This document shows, piece by piece, positions 51,139 through 62,042 of a stretch of DNA of 64,000 nt. Location of the stretch: the NCBI RefSeq assembly GCF_032854445.1, contig NC_088295.1, positions 64,649,249 through 64,713,248 on the forward strand, written 5' to 3'. The stretch's first letter is position 1; the number at the start of each line of letters is the position of its first letter. This DNA is from Liolophura sinensis. Taxonomy: Eukaryota > Mollusca > Polyplacophora > Chitonida > Chitonidae. Below the pieces are notes generated by a model that was not told the DNA's origin, did not search any database, and saw only the letters and a list, made by a program, of their open reading frames with translations. Made by a program: the position numbers and the translations under genes.

Positions 51139-51326
51139 TGTAAATCTTTAACCTTTTCAACCAGTAAAGTACTTTTTTCAATGGAATTTATGAAAACATT
51201 TATTATGAAAATGACAATAAAATGATTTGCTTGTATCACCAAAAATACAAGCTTCCCAAACTGTGCAAATTATCTACACTCTACAGTTCTCTCAAAATAT
51301 TGGTTGAAAAGGTTGAAGAATTAGGG
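51138..51326. mobile_element. MITE (non-autonomous DNA transposon), copy 1
   Basis: A 189-bp element with terminal inverted repeats: the left end is CTGTAAATCTTTAACCTTTT + CAACC and the right end, reverse complemented, is CCCTAATTCTTCAACCTTTT + CAACC. It is flanked by TA on both sides (51136-51137 and 51327-51328), the usual target duplication of Tc1/mariner-type elements. A second copy lies at 58724-58918. The left end abuts the last unit of the 68-bp array. No transposase is present. Confidence 0.75.
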
Positions 51327-51650
51327 TACATGTAGAATAAATGCTGAGGTTTTGAGTCAGTTTTGACTCCTTTGTGTGCTGTTCAAAATTAGCCAAATGG
51401 TTAAGTATTAACCCAGCAAGTCCAACTACAGACAAGATCTGGAAATAAGATCTTGATGAATCATAATGTCAGGAAGACTGTACCACTACAGGTACAAAGA
51501 TCAGCCATCATACAGCCTTGACTAACATAACGTTAACATCTCACTAGGCAGATCAAAACAGATTTCTCTCGTAACAGTGATCCCATATCCATCATCCATG
51601 ATGTACACTTTATAACACAGTAAAACGATGAACATATTTTCTTAACTTAC
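51327..51650. other. Intron sequence next to the OCRL-like exon
   Basis: Lies downstream, on the minus strand, of the exon at 51651. No further exon was seen. Confidence 0.5.
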
Positions 51651-51762
51651 CAAGGAACTTCTCGTCTAATCCATTTTCTTTAGAGTGCCTCAAAAGCTCT
51701 CGAAGGAAAGCGCAGAGATACTTAAACACGTTTTTATGGTGTTCTGGGATATCCTGTAATAC
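51651..51762 (-). CDS. OCRL/INPP5B: OCRL/INPP5B-like exon: later part of RhoGAP-like domain
   Basis: This internal exon has 112 nt, with acceptor ttggcag and a strong donor CTTG|gtaagttaag. It encodes VLQDIPEHHKNVFKYLCAF, then LRELLRHSKENGLDEKFL plus one base of a probable Gly. The H-x-N-V-F-x-YL-x-AFLRELL-x-x-S-x-x-N-x-LDE block is the most conserved stretch of the OCRL/INPP5B RhoGAP domain. The previous exon joins at phase 0 (TAKQ|VLQD). The exon that should follow, encoding the FxSLLLRP-like segment and C-terminus, was not found down to base 1. It may lie outside the window, beyond a very long intron, or be too diverged to see. The 68-bp array starts about 500 bp downstream of this exon. 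Confidence 0.9.
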
Positions 51763-52040
51763 CTGCCAATCAAAAACAGAGCAAATGTTCAGAAGTAATA
51801 CATCGGGTAAAAATGATGATTTATACATAATAATTATACATGTATGAAGGCAGGTGTTGATCACTTATCCCTATACCCCCACCCAACAAACAGTCGGGTG
51901 GGAGCATCTACAAATTCCCTGCCCCAATAAAGTTTAAACCCGCACTTCATGTGTTCAAGCAACTGATACGAAACAACCTTGAACTTATTTGAGACCAACT
52001 ACTTCCTTCGTTCAAGTCATCTATGATGATGATCGATGTT

Positions 52041-54637
52041 GGCAGATGATAAGATAATGTGTGGGGATGGTTTGGTAATCTACATGTAAACACATAATGA
52101 AATAATGTGTGGAGATGATTAGTTAACGTTTGGGGATGGTTTGGTAATGTACATGTAAGCACATAATCAAATAATGTGTGGAGATGATTAGATAACGAGT
52201 GGGGATGCTTTGGTAATGTACATGTAAGCTCATAATCAAATAATGTGTGGAGATGATAAGATAATGTGTGGGGATGCTTTGGTAATGTACATGTAAGCAC
52301 ATAATCAAATAATGTGTGTAGATGATTAGATAACGTGTGGGGATGGTTTGGTAATCTACATGTAAACACATAATGAAATAATGTGTAGAGATGATTAGTT
52401 AACGTTTGGGGATGGATTGGTAATGTACATGTAAGCACATACTCAAACAATGTGTGGAGATGATTAGATAATGTGTGGGGATGGTTTGGTAATGTACATG
52501 TAAGCTCATAATCAAATAATGTGTGGAGATGATTAGATAACGTGTGGGGATGGTTTGGTAATGTACATGTAAGCACATAATCAAATAATGTGTGGAGATG
52601 ATTAGATAATGTGTGGGGATGCTTTGGTAATGTACATGTAAGCACATAATCAAATAATGTGTGGAGATGATTAGATAACGTGTGGGGATGCTTTGGTAAT
52701 GTACATGTAAGCACATAATCAAATAATGTGTGGAGATGATTAGATAACGTGTGGGGATGCTTTGGTAATGTACATGTAAGCACATAATCAAATAATGTGT
52801 GGAGATGATTAGATAATGTGTGGGGATGCTTTGGTAATGTACATGTAAGCACATAATCAAATAATGTGTGGAGATGATTAGATAATGTGTGGGGATGCTT
52901 TGGTAATGTACATGTAAGCACATAATCAAATAATGTGTGGAGATGATTAGATAATGTGTGGGGATGCTTTGGTAATGTACATGTAAGCACATAATCAAAT
53001 AATGTGTGGAGATGATTAGATAACGTGTGGGGATGCTTTGGTAATGTACATGTAAGCACATAATCAAATAATGTGTGGAGATGATTAGATAATGTGTGGG
53101 GATGCTTTGGTAATGTACATGTAAGCACATATTCAAATAATGTGTGGAGATGATTAGATAACGTGTGGGGATGGTTTGGTAATGTACATGTAAACACATA
53201 ATCAAATAATGTGTGGAGATGATTAGATAACGTGTGGGGCTGCTTTGGTAATGTACATGTAAGCACATAATCAAATAATGCGTGGAGATGATTAGATAAC
53301 GTGTGGGGATAGTTTGGTAATGTACATGTCAACACATAATGAAATAATGTGTGGAGATGATTAGATAACATGTGGGGATGCTTTGGTAATGTACATGTAA
53401 GCACATAATCAAATAATGTGTGGAGATGATTAGATAACGTGTGGAGATGATTAGATAACGTGTGGAGATGCTTTGGTAATGTACATGTAAGCACATAATC
53501 AAATAATGTGTGGAGATGATTAGATAACGTGTGGCGATGCTTTGGTAATGTACATGTAAGCACATAATCAAATAATGTGTGGAGATGATTAGATAATGTG
53601 TGGGGATGGTTTGGTAATGTACATGTAAGCACATAATCAAATAATGTGTAAGGGTGATTAGATAATGTGTGGGGATGCTTTGGTAATGTACATGTAAGCC
53701 CATAATCAAATAATGTGTGGAGATGATTAGATAACGTGTGGGGATGGTTTGGTAATGTACATGTAAGCACATAATCAAATAATGTGTGGAGATGATTAGA
53801 TAATGTGTGGGGATTCTTTGGTAATGTACATGTAAGCACATACTCAAACAATGTGTGGAGATGATTAGATAATGTGTGGGGATGCTTTGGTAATGTACAT
53901 GTAAGCACATAATCAAATAATGTGTGGAGATGATTAGATAATGTGTGGGGATGGTTTGGCAATGTACATGTAAGCACATACTCAAATAATGTGTGGAGAT
54001 GATTAGATAATGTGTGGGGATAGTTTGACAATGTACATGTAAACACATAATCAAATAATGTGTGGAGATGATTAGATAATGTGTGGGGATGCTTTGGTAA
54101 TGTACATGTAAGCACATAATCAAATAATGTGTGGAGATGATTAGATAATGTGTGGGGATGCTTTGGTAATGTACATGTAAGCACATAATCAAATAATGTG
54201 TGGAGATGATTAGATAACGTGTGGCGATGCTTTGGTAATGTACATGTAAGCACATAATCAAACAATGTGTGGAGATGATTAGATAACGTGTGGGGATGGT
54301 TTGGTAATGCACATGTAAGCACATAATCAAATAATGTGTGGAGATGATTAGATAACGTGTGGGGATGCTTTGGTAATGTACATGTAAGCACATAATCAAA
54401 TAATGTGTGGAGATGATTAGATAACGTGTGGCGATGCTTTGGTAATGTACATGTAAGCACATAATCAAACAATGTGTGGAGATGATTAGATAACGTGTGG
54501 GGATGGTTTGGTAATGCACATGTAAGCACATAATCAAATAATGTGTGGAGATGATTAGATAATGTGTGGGGATGCTTTGGTAATGTACATGTAAGTACAT
54601 AATCAAATAATGTATGGAGATGATCGGATAATGAGTG
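52041..54637. repeat. 69-bp intronic satellite (source of an 860-residue open frame)
   Basis: About 37 copies of a 69-bp unit inside the OCRL-like intron. Each unit has three parts: ATAATGTGTGGAGATGATTAG (21 bp), ATAATGTGTGGGGATGCTTTG (21 bp) and a 27-bp part with GTAATGTACATGTAAGCACA. The unit seems to have grown from an ancestral 21-27-bp repeat. Because 69 = 3 x 23 and no unit carries a stop, minus-strand frames run 860, 425, 291 and 82 residues. The longest repeats LTCTLPKHPHTLSNHLHTLF + DYV. Degenerate remains of the subunit continue to about 54780. Confidence 0.97.
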
Positions 54638-56558
54638 TATATCTTTAAATAAATTTAAGAGAAGCGTTTATGATTTGATAATGTGACTTTAACAGATGAT
54701 TAGAAAATGCCTGTAGATAACTAGATAATATGAGCATCTCTTAATGTATATGTGATAATGACTTATTTATTTAAGTGTGTAGATATTAGTATAAAAACAA
54801 GTGCTTCAACAGCTGGAACGAGTGAAGTGGAATTTACTGTATTCTGAATTTTGAAGGCTGTTTGAGGAAGGGACACCCAAATTGTTCAGCCTTGGATATT
54901 CTTCATCCACTCACAACATTCTGTTCATGTTTCTAGGACAGCAATGTTCTTATTGCAAACAGAAGAACACCAAGTTTGAGGGTTATCAATACATGATGAT
55001 AGTTTTATGTGTTTCTATATGACCAACACCTCAGAATGGGAAACATATTTCAACAAGGGCCTTCTTACATCTGAGGAGCTAATGTCCTGTCCAGTACTCC
55101 TGGTCAGTAGAACTTATACAGAACTCCCAGCAATACCAGTACATTATCGTGATAGACCCCATGAGCTGACAAATATTAACCAGCTGCTCATCAATAGACT
55201 GGCCAATGATGAATGTTCCCTGACAGCTTATAGACGGAATACCTACACTCTGAGGACAATATAGAACACTTCCAAGAAGCGAGACGACTGGGAAACACAG
55301 ACTGCCCCCCCCACTCCCTCCTTCCCACCCACCCTTCCTATCCTGGTCCTTCTTTGAGGGGCTGTCTCCGTTTACTTATCAATGCACGCTTGATTTACTG
55401 CCCCGTCATGAGGAAACCTGGGTACAAGAGCGTACAGGTCAACAGTCGATGGAGATGTCTGTGGTCAAAAGAAACAGGAGGCCCTTTGCATCAGCTACGT
55501 CTGGTCAGTTTTCAATAACGCTTTACAGCCCAGGGTGATTAGTTTGGGCAGCAGAGACGGTGGTCAACTCGAGAAGAGAGCGGGCAGGAAAACAGGCCAA
55601 AGATCAACAGCAATTACCAGCAGGAATAGGAAACATTTTGTTAGCCATAATAAATCAATCACATCTCATCTCAAACACTTCAGTTCTGTAAAGGCCCAGA
55701 AACAAACCACTTCACAGAGAAAAACATGCTTCAATTTCATCCCTAGTAAGTCACTTGATATTGCCAGACAGCTGTAAATAACAATGCTACCCTTATAACG
55801 TTGAATATGAAACTAGCTCCACGGTGGAAGGAAGAAAGAGGGAGAGAGAGAGTCCCTTGACAAAATTGCATCAGTTTTTCTGCTTCTTCGAGAAAAAAAA
55901 ACAATGTTCCCTAAAGAACAACACCTTCTATTAAAAGGAAGGCTTGACTCAGAAGAAAGGAAATTAAAGGTTCTTTAATCTGAAACGAGGAATTTCATGC
56001 AGGAATTTACCAACAATTTCTATCACTGAACTGGACCCCAAAGGTATGACTAGTAAACTCATGTTCTTTTAAAAGAGAAGACTAAACTATACAAAATGTT
56101 GTATACCAAATGTGTATGTGTACTGATAAAGAATCCTACACAAGTGAGGTCAAAAAATCAAATATTAAAGATAACTTGTTTTAATACAAGATCTGGTGTG
56201 ACGGATGGACAGATGGACGAACTGACAAAAAGAACAAATGGACGTTGAGAGAGCAGTTCCATGTCACCACACCACTTCTGTGGCGACGAGAAATAACCTA
56301 CTCAACAAGGCATATTAAGCCAACATAAACGACATCATAGAGAATGTGAGCAGAACATTTTACTGTATTCAGCAGGATTCCCATAAGAATGGAAATGCTA
56401 TTCTTCGTGACTTAAATACCTGAGGAATGTTTTCTGCAAGCCACCTTAATATGACAATGCAAAATCTAATATCTGGGGACAGATTCTATCATTAATTTCA
56501 TGAATTATTAGGGACTTCAAATATGACAGTGTTTTATTAGCTAAGCAAGAATCCATAC
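54638..56558. other. OCRL-like intron sequence
   Basis: Begins with degenerate remnants of the 69-bp subunit (to about 54780). A plus frame of 85 codons (55007-55264) and one of 80 (55535-55777) lie antisense to the host gene and are unsupported. A short GA-rich run lies near 55838-55850. Confidence 0.5.
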
Positions 56559-56686
56559 CTGTTTAGCTGTAAAGAAGTTAGTACAAGAATCCAGGCATTT
56601 TCTGTAGACGTTGTACGGGATTACCGGCTCAGGAAGACATTGTAAGAATATCAGCAAGGCTTCTGCTACAGAATGCACGCTGCCAG
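56559..56686 (-). CDS. OCRL/INPP5B: OCRL/INPP5B-like exon: middle of RhoGAP-like domain
   Basis: This internal exon has 128 nt, with acceptor gaatcag and donor CAG|gtatgg. After two bases that finish the previous codon it encodes 42 residues: [20 protein letters not shown], then [14 protein letters not shown] and TNFFTAKQ. The SVAEALL-x-FL-x-x-LPEPVI signature is typical of OCRL/INPP5B and is a helix of the RhoGAP fold. The exon ends on a codon boundary and the next one starts with GTA, so the reading frame is continuous. The acceptor was chosen by homology. A second AG 33 nt upstream (exon start 56719) would add 11 residues in frame and could be used alternatively. The 4.8-kb intron that follows contains the 69-bp satellite. 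Confidence 0.9.
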
Positions 56687-56840
56687 CTGATTCAGAGTTA
56701 AGGAAGAACATGGAGATAACTGACTGAGGATACCTTTAGAGAACAAACACAGATGTGCATGTAGAATATAAGAACATTAAGCTTTATATTCACAAGCTAA
56801 AAATCTACTCCTTGTACCATAGCTGTTAAGATATCACTTA

Positions 56841-57099
56841 TTCATTTATTCAATTATTTGACTGCAGTTTTACACAGCACTCGAGAATATTTCACTCACA
56901 TGCTGGTAGGCAGCATTATGAGGAAACCAGGGCATATCCCAGCAGAAACCAACAGCCATCTGCTGGTTGCTAGCAAACCTTCCCATTTGTGACTGGAGAG
57001 GAAGCCAGCTAAACATGAACTCAAAGCGGTGGCATGGGTGGGAGGCTTGTGTGTCAGTTGCGGCACTAGCACGCTAACCACTAAGCCACAGAGGCCCCC
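56841..57099 (-). mobile_element. Near full-length SINE in the OCRL-like intron
   Basis: The copy runs from TTCATTTATTCAATTATTTG through GAGAATATTTCACTCACATG, CAGCATTATGAGGAAACCAG and GACTGGAGAGGAAGCCAGC to GCTAACCACTAAGCCACAGA and GGCCCCCC. On the minus strand it starts with a tRNA-like head (TGGCTTAGTGGTTAGCGTGC). It is moderately diverged and inserted in the same orientation as the host gene. The 70-residue open frame here is a by-product. Confidence 0.88.
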
Positions 57100-57394
57100 C
57101 AATACCATTATTAACCAGCTTCTAATTAATCAAGAATATTTGTTTATCACATTTGACAAATTTGAATGATTTCTAGATTCAATGTTTAAGAACAATTGAT
57201 CTGTACAAATTGGCAGCCCGTGCAATCAGTTGAACAAACTGGAATGAGCAGAGTTAACTAATGGCATTTGGCAAGGTGATGGGCAGATTCTCACCAGCCA
57301 AAACAGCCATGTTGGTGTGAATCAAGCAATACCCACAGGGCATCTTGGATGACCACCTAGGTGGCTCTATAAATGTTGGCCGCTTTATAATAAT

Positions 57395-57503
57395 GCAACC
57401 AAGGCCTTTCCTTGGCCACTTTTGGTTTTCTCGCATAAACCTGGCCGTTATCGTACAGAAGAGAAAAAGTCTTTGAGTATGGCACTGAACAAAAACCAAA
57501 TAC
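57395..57503 (+). mobile_element. Degenerate SINE 3' half in the OCRL-like intron
   Basis: GCATAAACCTGGCCGTTATC, GTACAGAAGAGAAAAAGTCT, TTGAGTATGGCACTGAACAA and AAACCAAATA follow the order of the SINE tail (CATAATGCTGGCCGCCGTCG, TATAAGTGAAATATTC, TTGAGTACGGCGTAAAACAC, CAATCA), in plus orientation. Confidence 0.65.
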
Positions 57504-60500
57504 ACTACACACTAATGAATCCAAGTTAAGCTTCCAGAAATAAAACTCGGATCGTAACAACAATGCTGAGTTTAAAACCTAGCCTAATAATGGACAACAA
57601 TGTTCAGTTGTTGTCCAAAAACATATGCATAGCTCGACCTGGATGTTGTCCAAGAGATTACAACTCAATAGAATAATTAGTTATAGTTATCTCCCCTTAG
57701 ACAACATCCAGATGGCACTACACCTTTCTTCGTTATGGGCCATAACTGAGTGCTGTTTTCCATTACTTATGGTGCTTTTCATGAAACTGATACTTAACCT
57801 TCCAGGCCACTCCCTAGCTTGTTCAACAAAGGCATTGTTCTTGCCACAGCTGATAAGCCCCTTCAGTGAGTACAGTGTTTAACATCAATAAAACAAATAA
57901 ATCATCAAATTAAATCATGTCCTCTTGTTGATAGTGGAGACATCTAGAGGACAAGGGCAAATAATCCAGCCTATATAAATCCGGATCCTTACAGCTTAAA
58001 CCATAAATCTATGCGCCAAAACAGACATTTGTACACTAACCGTCAACAAAAGCTGCCTTACTTGAGAATGTATACATGTATTGATCTGTATCTTCCATAC
58101 TTGCCTGCATCATCACATTCATCATGTTCTTTGAGCTTTTGAGACAATTTCACAATAATGAAGTTCGCTGTTACGTCAAAAAGGCATAGATCTCCCCAAT
58201 GACATGATTGGCAAGATGAGAATCTTTAGCAAAATTTGTTGAACCAGCAGCCCAGCTGTGTGTTTTTTTTTTTTGTCTGTTATTTAAATGAATTTGATTT
58301 GCCAGACGTAGATGTAAGACTTGTGATCAGTAAGTACAAGAACCGCTGATGATACATGGGGCTAATCTACTGACATTTCACGCCACGCAGCAGTTAACAA
58401 TAGTGCAAGGGGTTTACCAGAAAAAAATCAAATCTGCTATAAAAAAAAAAAAGGATGTCCATATACTGTAGAAAGAGAGAGAGTGGGTGGGAGAAGAAGA
58501 AAACAAGAAAGGCACAAGCATGTACAATGTACACAGAGACTGATTGATGAAATAAGGTTTACATGGTTAATTAGATTTGAGAAAGAGTGGGAGCAAGCAC
58601 TCAGGATAGAAGGTGGTATCTCTGCACAAACAAGATCCCCCAACCGTATCACATCCAGGTTCATACGCTAATTATCCTAACATTTTGAAGTGCTAATTTG
58701 TTTTACATTCATATGTACAACTACTGTAAATCTTCAACCTTTTCGACCATTGAAACACTTTTTAAAGATGAATTTATGTACCCAATTATAATGAAAATGA
58801 TGCTAAAAATGATTTGTTCACTAAAGATGCAAGTTTCATAAAACTGTGCAGATTACTTCTCTACACCAATAGTTCTTTCAAAATATTGGTCACCATGGTT
58901 GAAAAAGTTGAATTATAGTATATATATGTGAACATTGTTTGATTTCATGCATGCAGTCCTCCCTATCTCTGCTATCCGTTCAAATACTTGTATAAATATT
59001 TCATTTTTTCATACACAGGAAACCGTTCCATTACTAGGTAAAATACATATGTACATGTACACAGATTTCCACGGTCTACATGTAGCTTTCATGAAATTGC
59101 TTATCAAGCCAAACGTAAAGTTTAATGGCATGCTACTGTCTTGAAAAATGCTTTCCCTGAGGTGTGTCCATGGACTAAATGTGGGCAGCTTTGACAACAG
59201 AGGTTTCTAGGATTCCACTACATTCTACCCTACTGAGATATATCAAATCCTTTAACAGTCAACATCTGCTGATGGCATATAGTTATTGCCATGCCTATTG
59301 AATACGTTTAATTTAATGTCTGAATGGTGTGATTTTCTCACTTTTATGTCAGCTGTCAGTTTTCAGGGTAAATGGCCTGAGTAACCCACTAGCCTTTGGC
59401 AAGTTTAAACTGACAAAAATTCCCACATGTGAAACTTATAAATGTATGCCATAGTGGTGGAAGGTAAGTGGTGACCTGAAATGAACTTCATGTAAGGCCT
59501 TCCAAACATCGACAGGAGCAGCCCACAGTTGATCGCTCAGGGTCCATTCCACACAGTGTGACGTCCCAATGTTCCGCAAGTCGTGTGGGTTAAGACACTA
59601 CAATGCATGCCACCGACGTCAGACTTGGTGGTGGCAGTGGCACCCCTGGCTTTCTCAAGTAGCCTCCGTCACTGGCCAATGTCTCGTCCAGTGGCCAAAG
59701 GGGAGCGAATGGAATGGACCTTTATTGTCACCAACACAACAACAGCAGCATTGGAATGACAAAATATTGACGATTCCCTGTTCAAGGTTGGGATTCAACA
59801 ATTACATTGTGTATAAGCCTCTGAACCACTGTGCCCACTCCTGATGGTGAATCTGGAGACTTACCAACATGGCTGTCAGGAACATTATTTTAGTATTCCA
59901 TAATCAGCCCACAAGTGTACAACATGGCAGACTGAAAACTAATGGGTTTCTATAAAGAAATTTTAGTGCAATTTAAATTGTAAAACAGAAAGACAAAAAA
60001 AAAAAGGCTCTCAATGATGCCAAAAACAATTCATCCAGTGCAGATTAAAGTGCTTCTGACTAAATTATGTATGCCATTTTGCATACAAGTTGAATGGAAC
60101 TCTGAGCTTAGTCAGACTTTTTTTTTTGTGAATAATATGGTCATGATGACTGAGCAGAATCAAGGCCATGATTTAGATGTATCCATATAAACTGTCACTG
60201 AAATCCTGCAGCTGTAAGCTTCCCCAGCTTACAAAAGAAAAACTCCTTGGAGCCATCAAGGAATATTGAGAATCCAGTTAGTCCCTTAAAGTCTGATGAA
60301 CTAGACAACAGCTCACAGCATCCCTTCATAAATCAGCCAAAATTTGACTGGTCAGCCGATGCAGCATAACGACAAAGCGACTCCTAGCCGGTACCAAATG
60401 CCTGATTGAGCCATACACATCTGGAAGCACTTTGGATAGCACAAGCTCTTTGGTGTGTGTGGTGCGAAGAAAAGCATGGTGGTGCATCAGAAATACATCT

Positions 60501-61204
60501 GGAGCCAGACAACTCTCTACTGCAGCAGCCACAAGCTCCTACCAACCCTTTTTTTGCACATTATCTTTAATATTCTTAGAGGAACACTGTCTCCTTCACT
60601 CTTATTAGATTCTTCTTCCTGTTTCCTCAATGATTGTCTATAAAGTCATGTAAATCATCACTGGAAACACAGCCACTGATGGTCAGCTAACAACAATATA
60701 GCTGCAGTTTTGTTTTTGTAATAATGAACAAGAAAAGTACATGAGCACTTATGGTTGACCACTGAAACCTGTAAACAATAGTTAGCTAATGGTACAGTAA
60801 TGTGCTTGAGCTTTTTTTCCACCAAGTTGCACACTGACAGATAAAAACAATGGCAAAAAAAAGGTCTGGCAGATGTAATAAAGACTGTGGAAAAGTAATG
60901 TAAAGTCTGCTCAGATCTCTTAAAAGCCATGTACTGGTCAGTGACTTGGGGATAGGAGGAAGTCAAAACTCCTTCCCACCTGTAACGAAGCGGTCAAAAT
61001 CTATGGACTATTTTGTCCCTTCCTTCATTAGTTACAATTATTGATGTATGTGTGCCCATAAAACACCCACAGTTGTAGATACATGTATATACTGCAGGAA
61101 TGTCCTCATTTCATTAACGAACACACAACGTTCTGTATCAGCTTCAACAAAAAGATAAAGCGATCATGTTTATACTATAATATTTTTTACCCTTTTTTAC
61201 TTTT
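57504..61204. other. OCRL-like intron sequence
   Basis: Apart from the MITE copy at 58724-58918 no element is certain. A GA-rich run lies near 58470-58500. The minus frame at 60326-60532 (68 codons with ATG, charged and protein-like) might be a fragment of something older, but no family is recognised and no splice sites are convincing. Confidence 0.45.
58724..58918. mobile_element. MITE, copy 2, in the OCRL-like intron
   Basis: A 195-bp element in the same orientation as copy 1. Shared blocks are CTGTAAATCTTCAACCTTTT, TAATGAAAATGA, ATGATTTG, CAAGTTTCATAAAACTGTGC, TTCTTTCAAAATATTGGT and GGTTGAAAAAGTTGAA. It is flanked by TA at 58722-58723 and 58919-58920. Divergence from copy 1 suggests both are old. 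Confidence 0.75.
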
Positions 61205-61285
61205 TATACTAAATTATTGTTTTACAACCATACTGAAGAATTTTTCACTTATACAACAAAGGTTAATTTTGTGGGTTGAGGAATT
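61205..61285 (-). mobile_element. Degenerate SINE tail
   Basis: ATTGTTTTACAACCATACTG, AAGAATTTTTCACTTATACA and ACAAAGGTTAATTTTGTGGG resemble the minus-strand SINE tail (GTGTTTTACGCCGTACTCAA, GAATATTTCACTTATACGAC, GGCGGCCAGCATTATGGTGG). It is short and diverged. Confidence 0.5.
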
Positions 61286-61491
61286 CAGATTGATCAAGGT
61301 AAAAATTCATTGACTTTCTACAATGGAAGGGATGTCATACATGTACATGCATTGATGGAGGACAGTCTTCGACAATGAAAGAATCACCCCATGGCTCCTA
61401 CGCATAGAATGAGATCAGGCTGAGAATGTGCAAAATTCCTAGCCAAAGCCAGGATTGAACCTCCACATCTATGAATACTTAGAAAGGATAC

Positions 61492-61576
61492 GGACTTTGT
61501 CTGGTATTCCTGTGTCCAGGCAGTCCCTAATCTGTTTGACCTCACTGTGCAGGCCAGGTAACCGGAACAGATCATT
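61492..61576 (-). CDS. OCRL/INPP5B: OCRL/INPP5B-like exon: start of RhoGAP-like domain (partial gene)
   Basis: This internal exon has 85 nt and is flanked by a ctgcag acceptor and a GTCC|gtatcc donor. It reads 28 codons plus one base: NDLFRLPGLHSEVKQ, then IRDCLDTGIPDKV. This matches the start of the RhoGAP-like domain of the inositol polyphosphate 5-phosphatases OCRL and INPP5B (LF-x-x-PGL-x-x-E, then IRDCLDTG). The family removes the 5-phosphate from PI(4,5)P2 and works on endosomes, Golgi and clathrin-coated membranes. The C-terminal ASH-RhoGAP module binds Rab and Rho-family GTPases and F&H-motif proteins. The next exon continues in phase (C + CT = Pro), giving [15 protein letters not shown]. 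An Arg sits in the LFR motif, where classical RhoGAPs carry the arginine finger. The upstream exon was not found before 64000. Confidence 0.85.
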
Positions 61577-61654
61577 CTGCAGAAGAAAGAAGATATGCAG
61601 TTTCAACATTTCATAATCTGAACCAAAACAAAATGAACAATATCTACACATTCA

Positions 61655-62042
61655 CTTGATTGATGTTTGACGTATTTGACAGCTGTCAGGCTAATGAGTG
61701 GAGAAAACCAGAGAAACCCCAGGCAAAGTTCCCAACCAGCCTTTACCCACCTGAGCCAGCAAGCTCGAGACCGCATAATCAACACCAGTTAGGCTCTGAA
61801 TCTGCTCACAAAATATGGCATCGGCTGATTTTAATGCAACCTGACATTCATGCTTGTTGTGCATATGTATGTACATGTACTTTAAAAAACTTTTAATCCA
61901 TGGTCAATTAATGCCAGGGGTTTTGACCAGGAGACCTAAAATGAGTTTTATTTTCATTTATTTATTTCTTTCTTTTCTGTTACACACCATCAATTTTATG
62001 ATGTCAGTCAGATTTATGGGTGGAGGAAACCTGAATGCTTAA
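61655..62042 (-). repeat. Two decayed relics of a SINE-like interspersed repeat
   Basis: The stretches 61660-61760 and 61960-62040 each contain a GACAGCTGTCAGG or GATGTCAGTCAGATTTATGG segment followed by GTGGAGAAAACCAGAG or GGTGGAGGAAACCTGAATGC. This order resembles the middle of the window's SINE family and a related repeat at 5880-6000. The edges cannot be fixed by eye and the sequence between them is unassigned. Confidence 0.4.

Noticed and set aside
51947-54529. 860-residue minus-strand open frame (and 425- and 291-residue frames) as a repeat protein gene
   Set aside because: It is fully explained by a 69-bp satellite with no stop in the unit. Several frames are open at once, and it lies inside an intron of a recognised gene.
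60326-60532. 68-codon minus frame beginning MAAAVESCLAPDV as a gene inside the intron
   Set aside because: It is protein-like and has an ATG, but no family, promoter or splice support was found; length is within chance.
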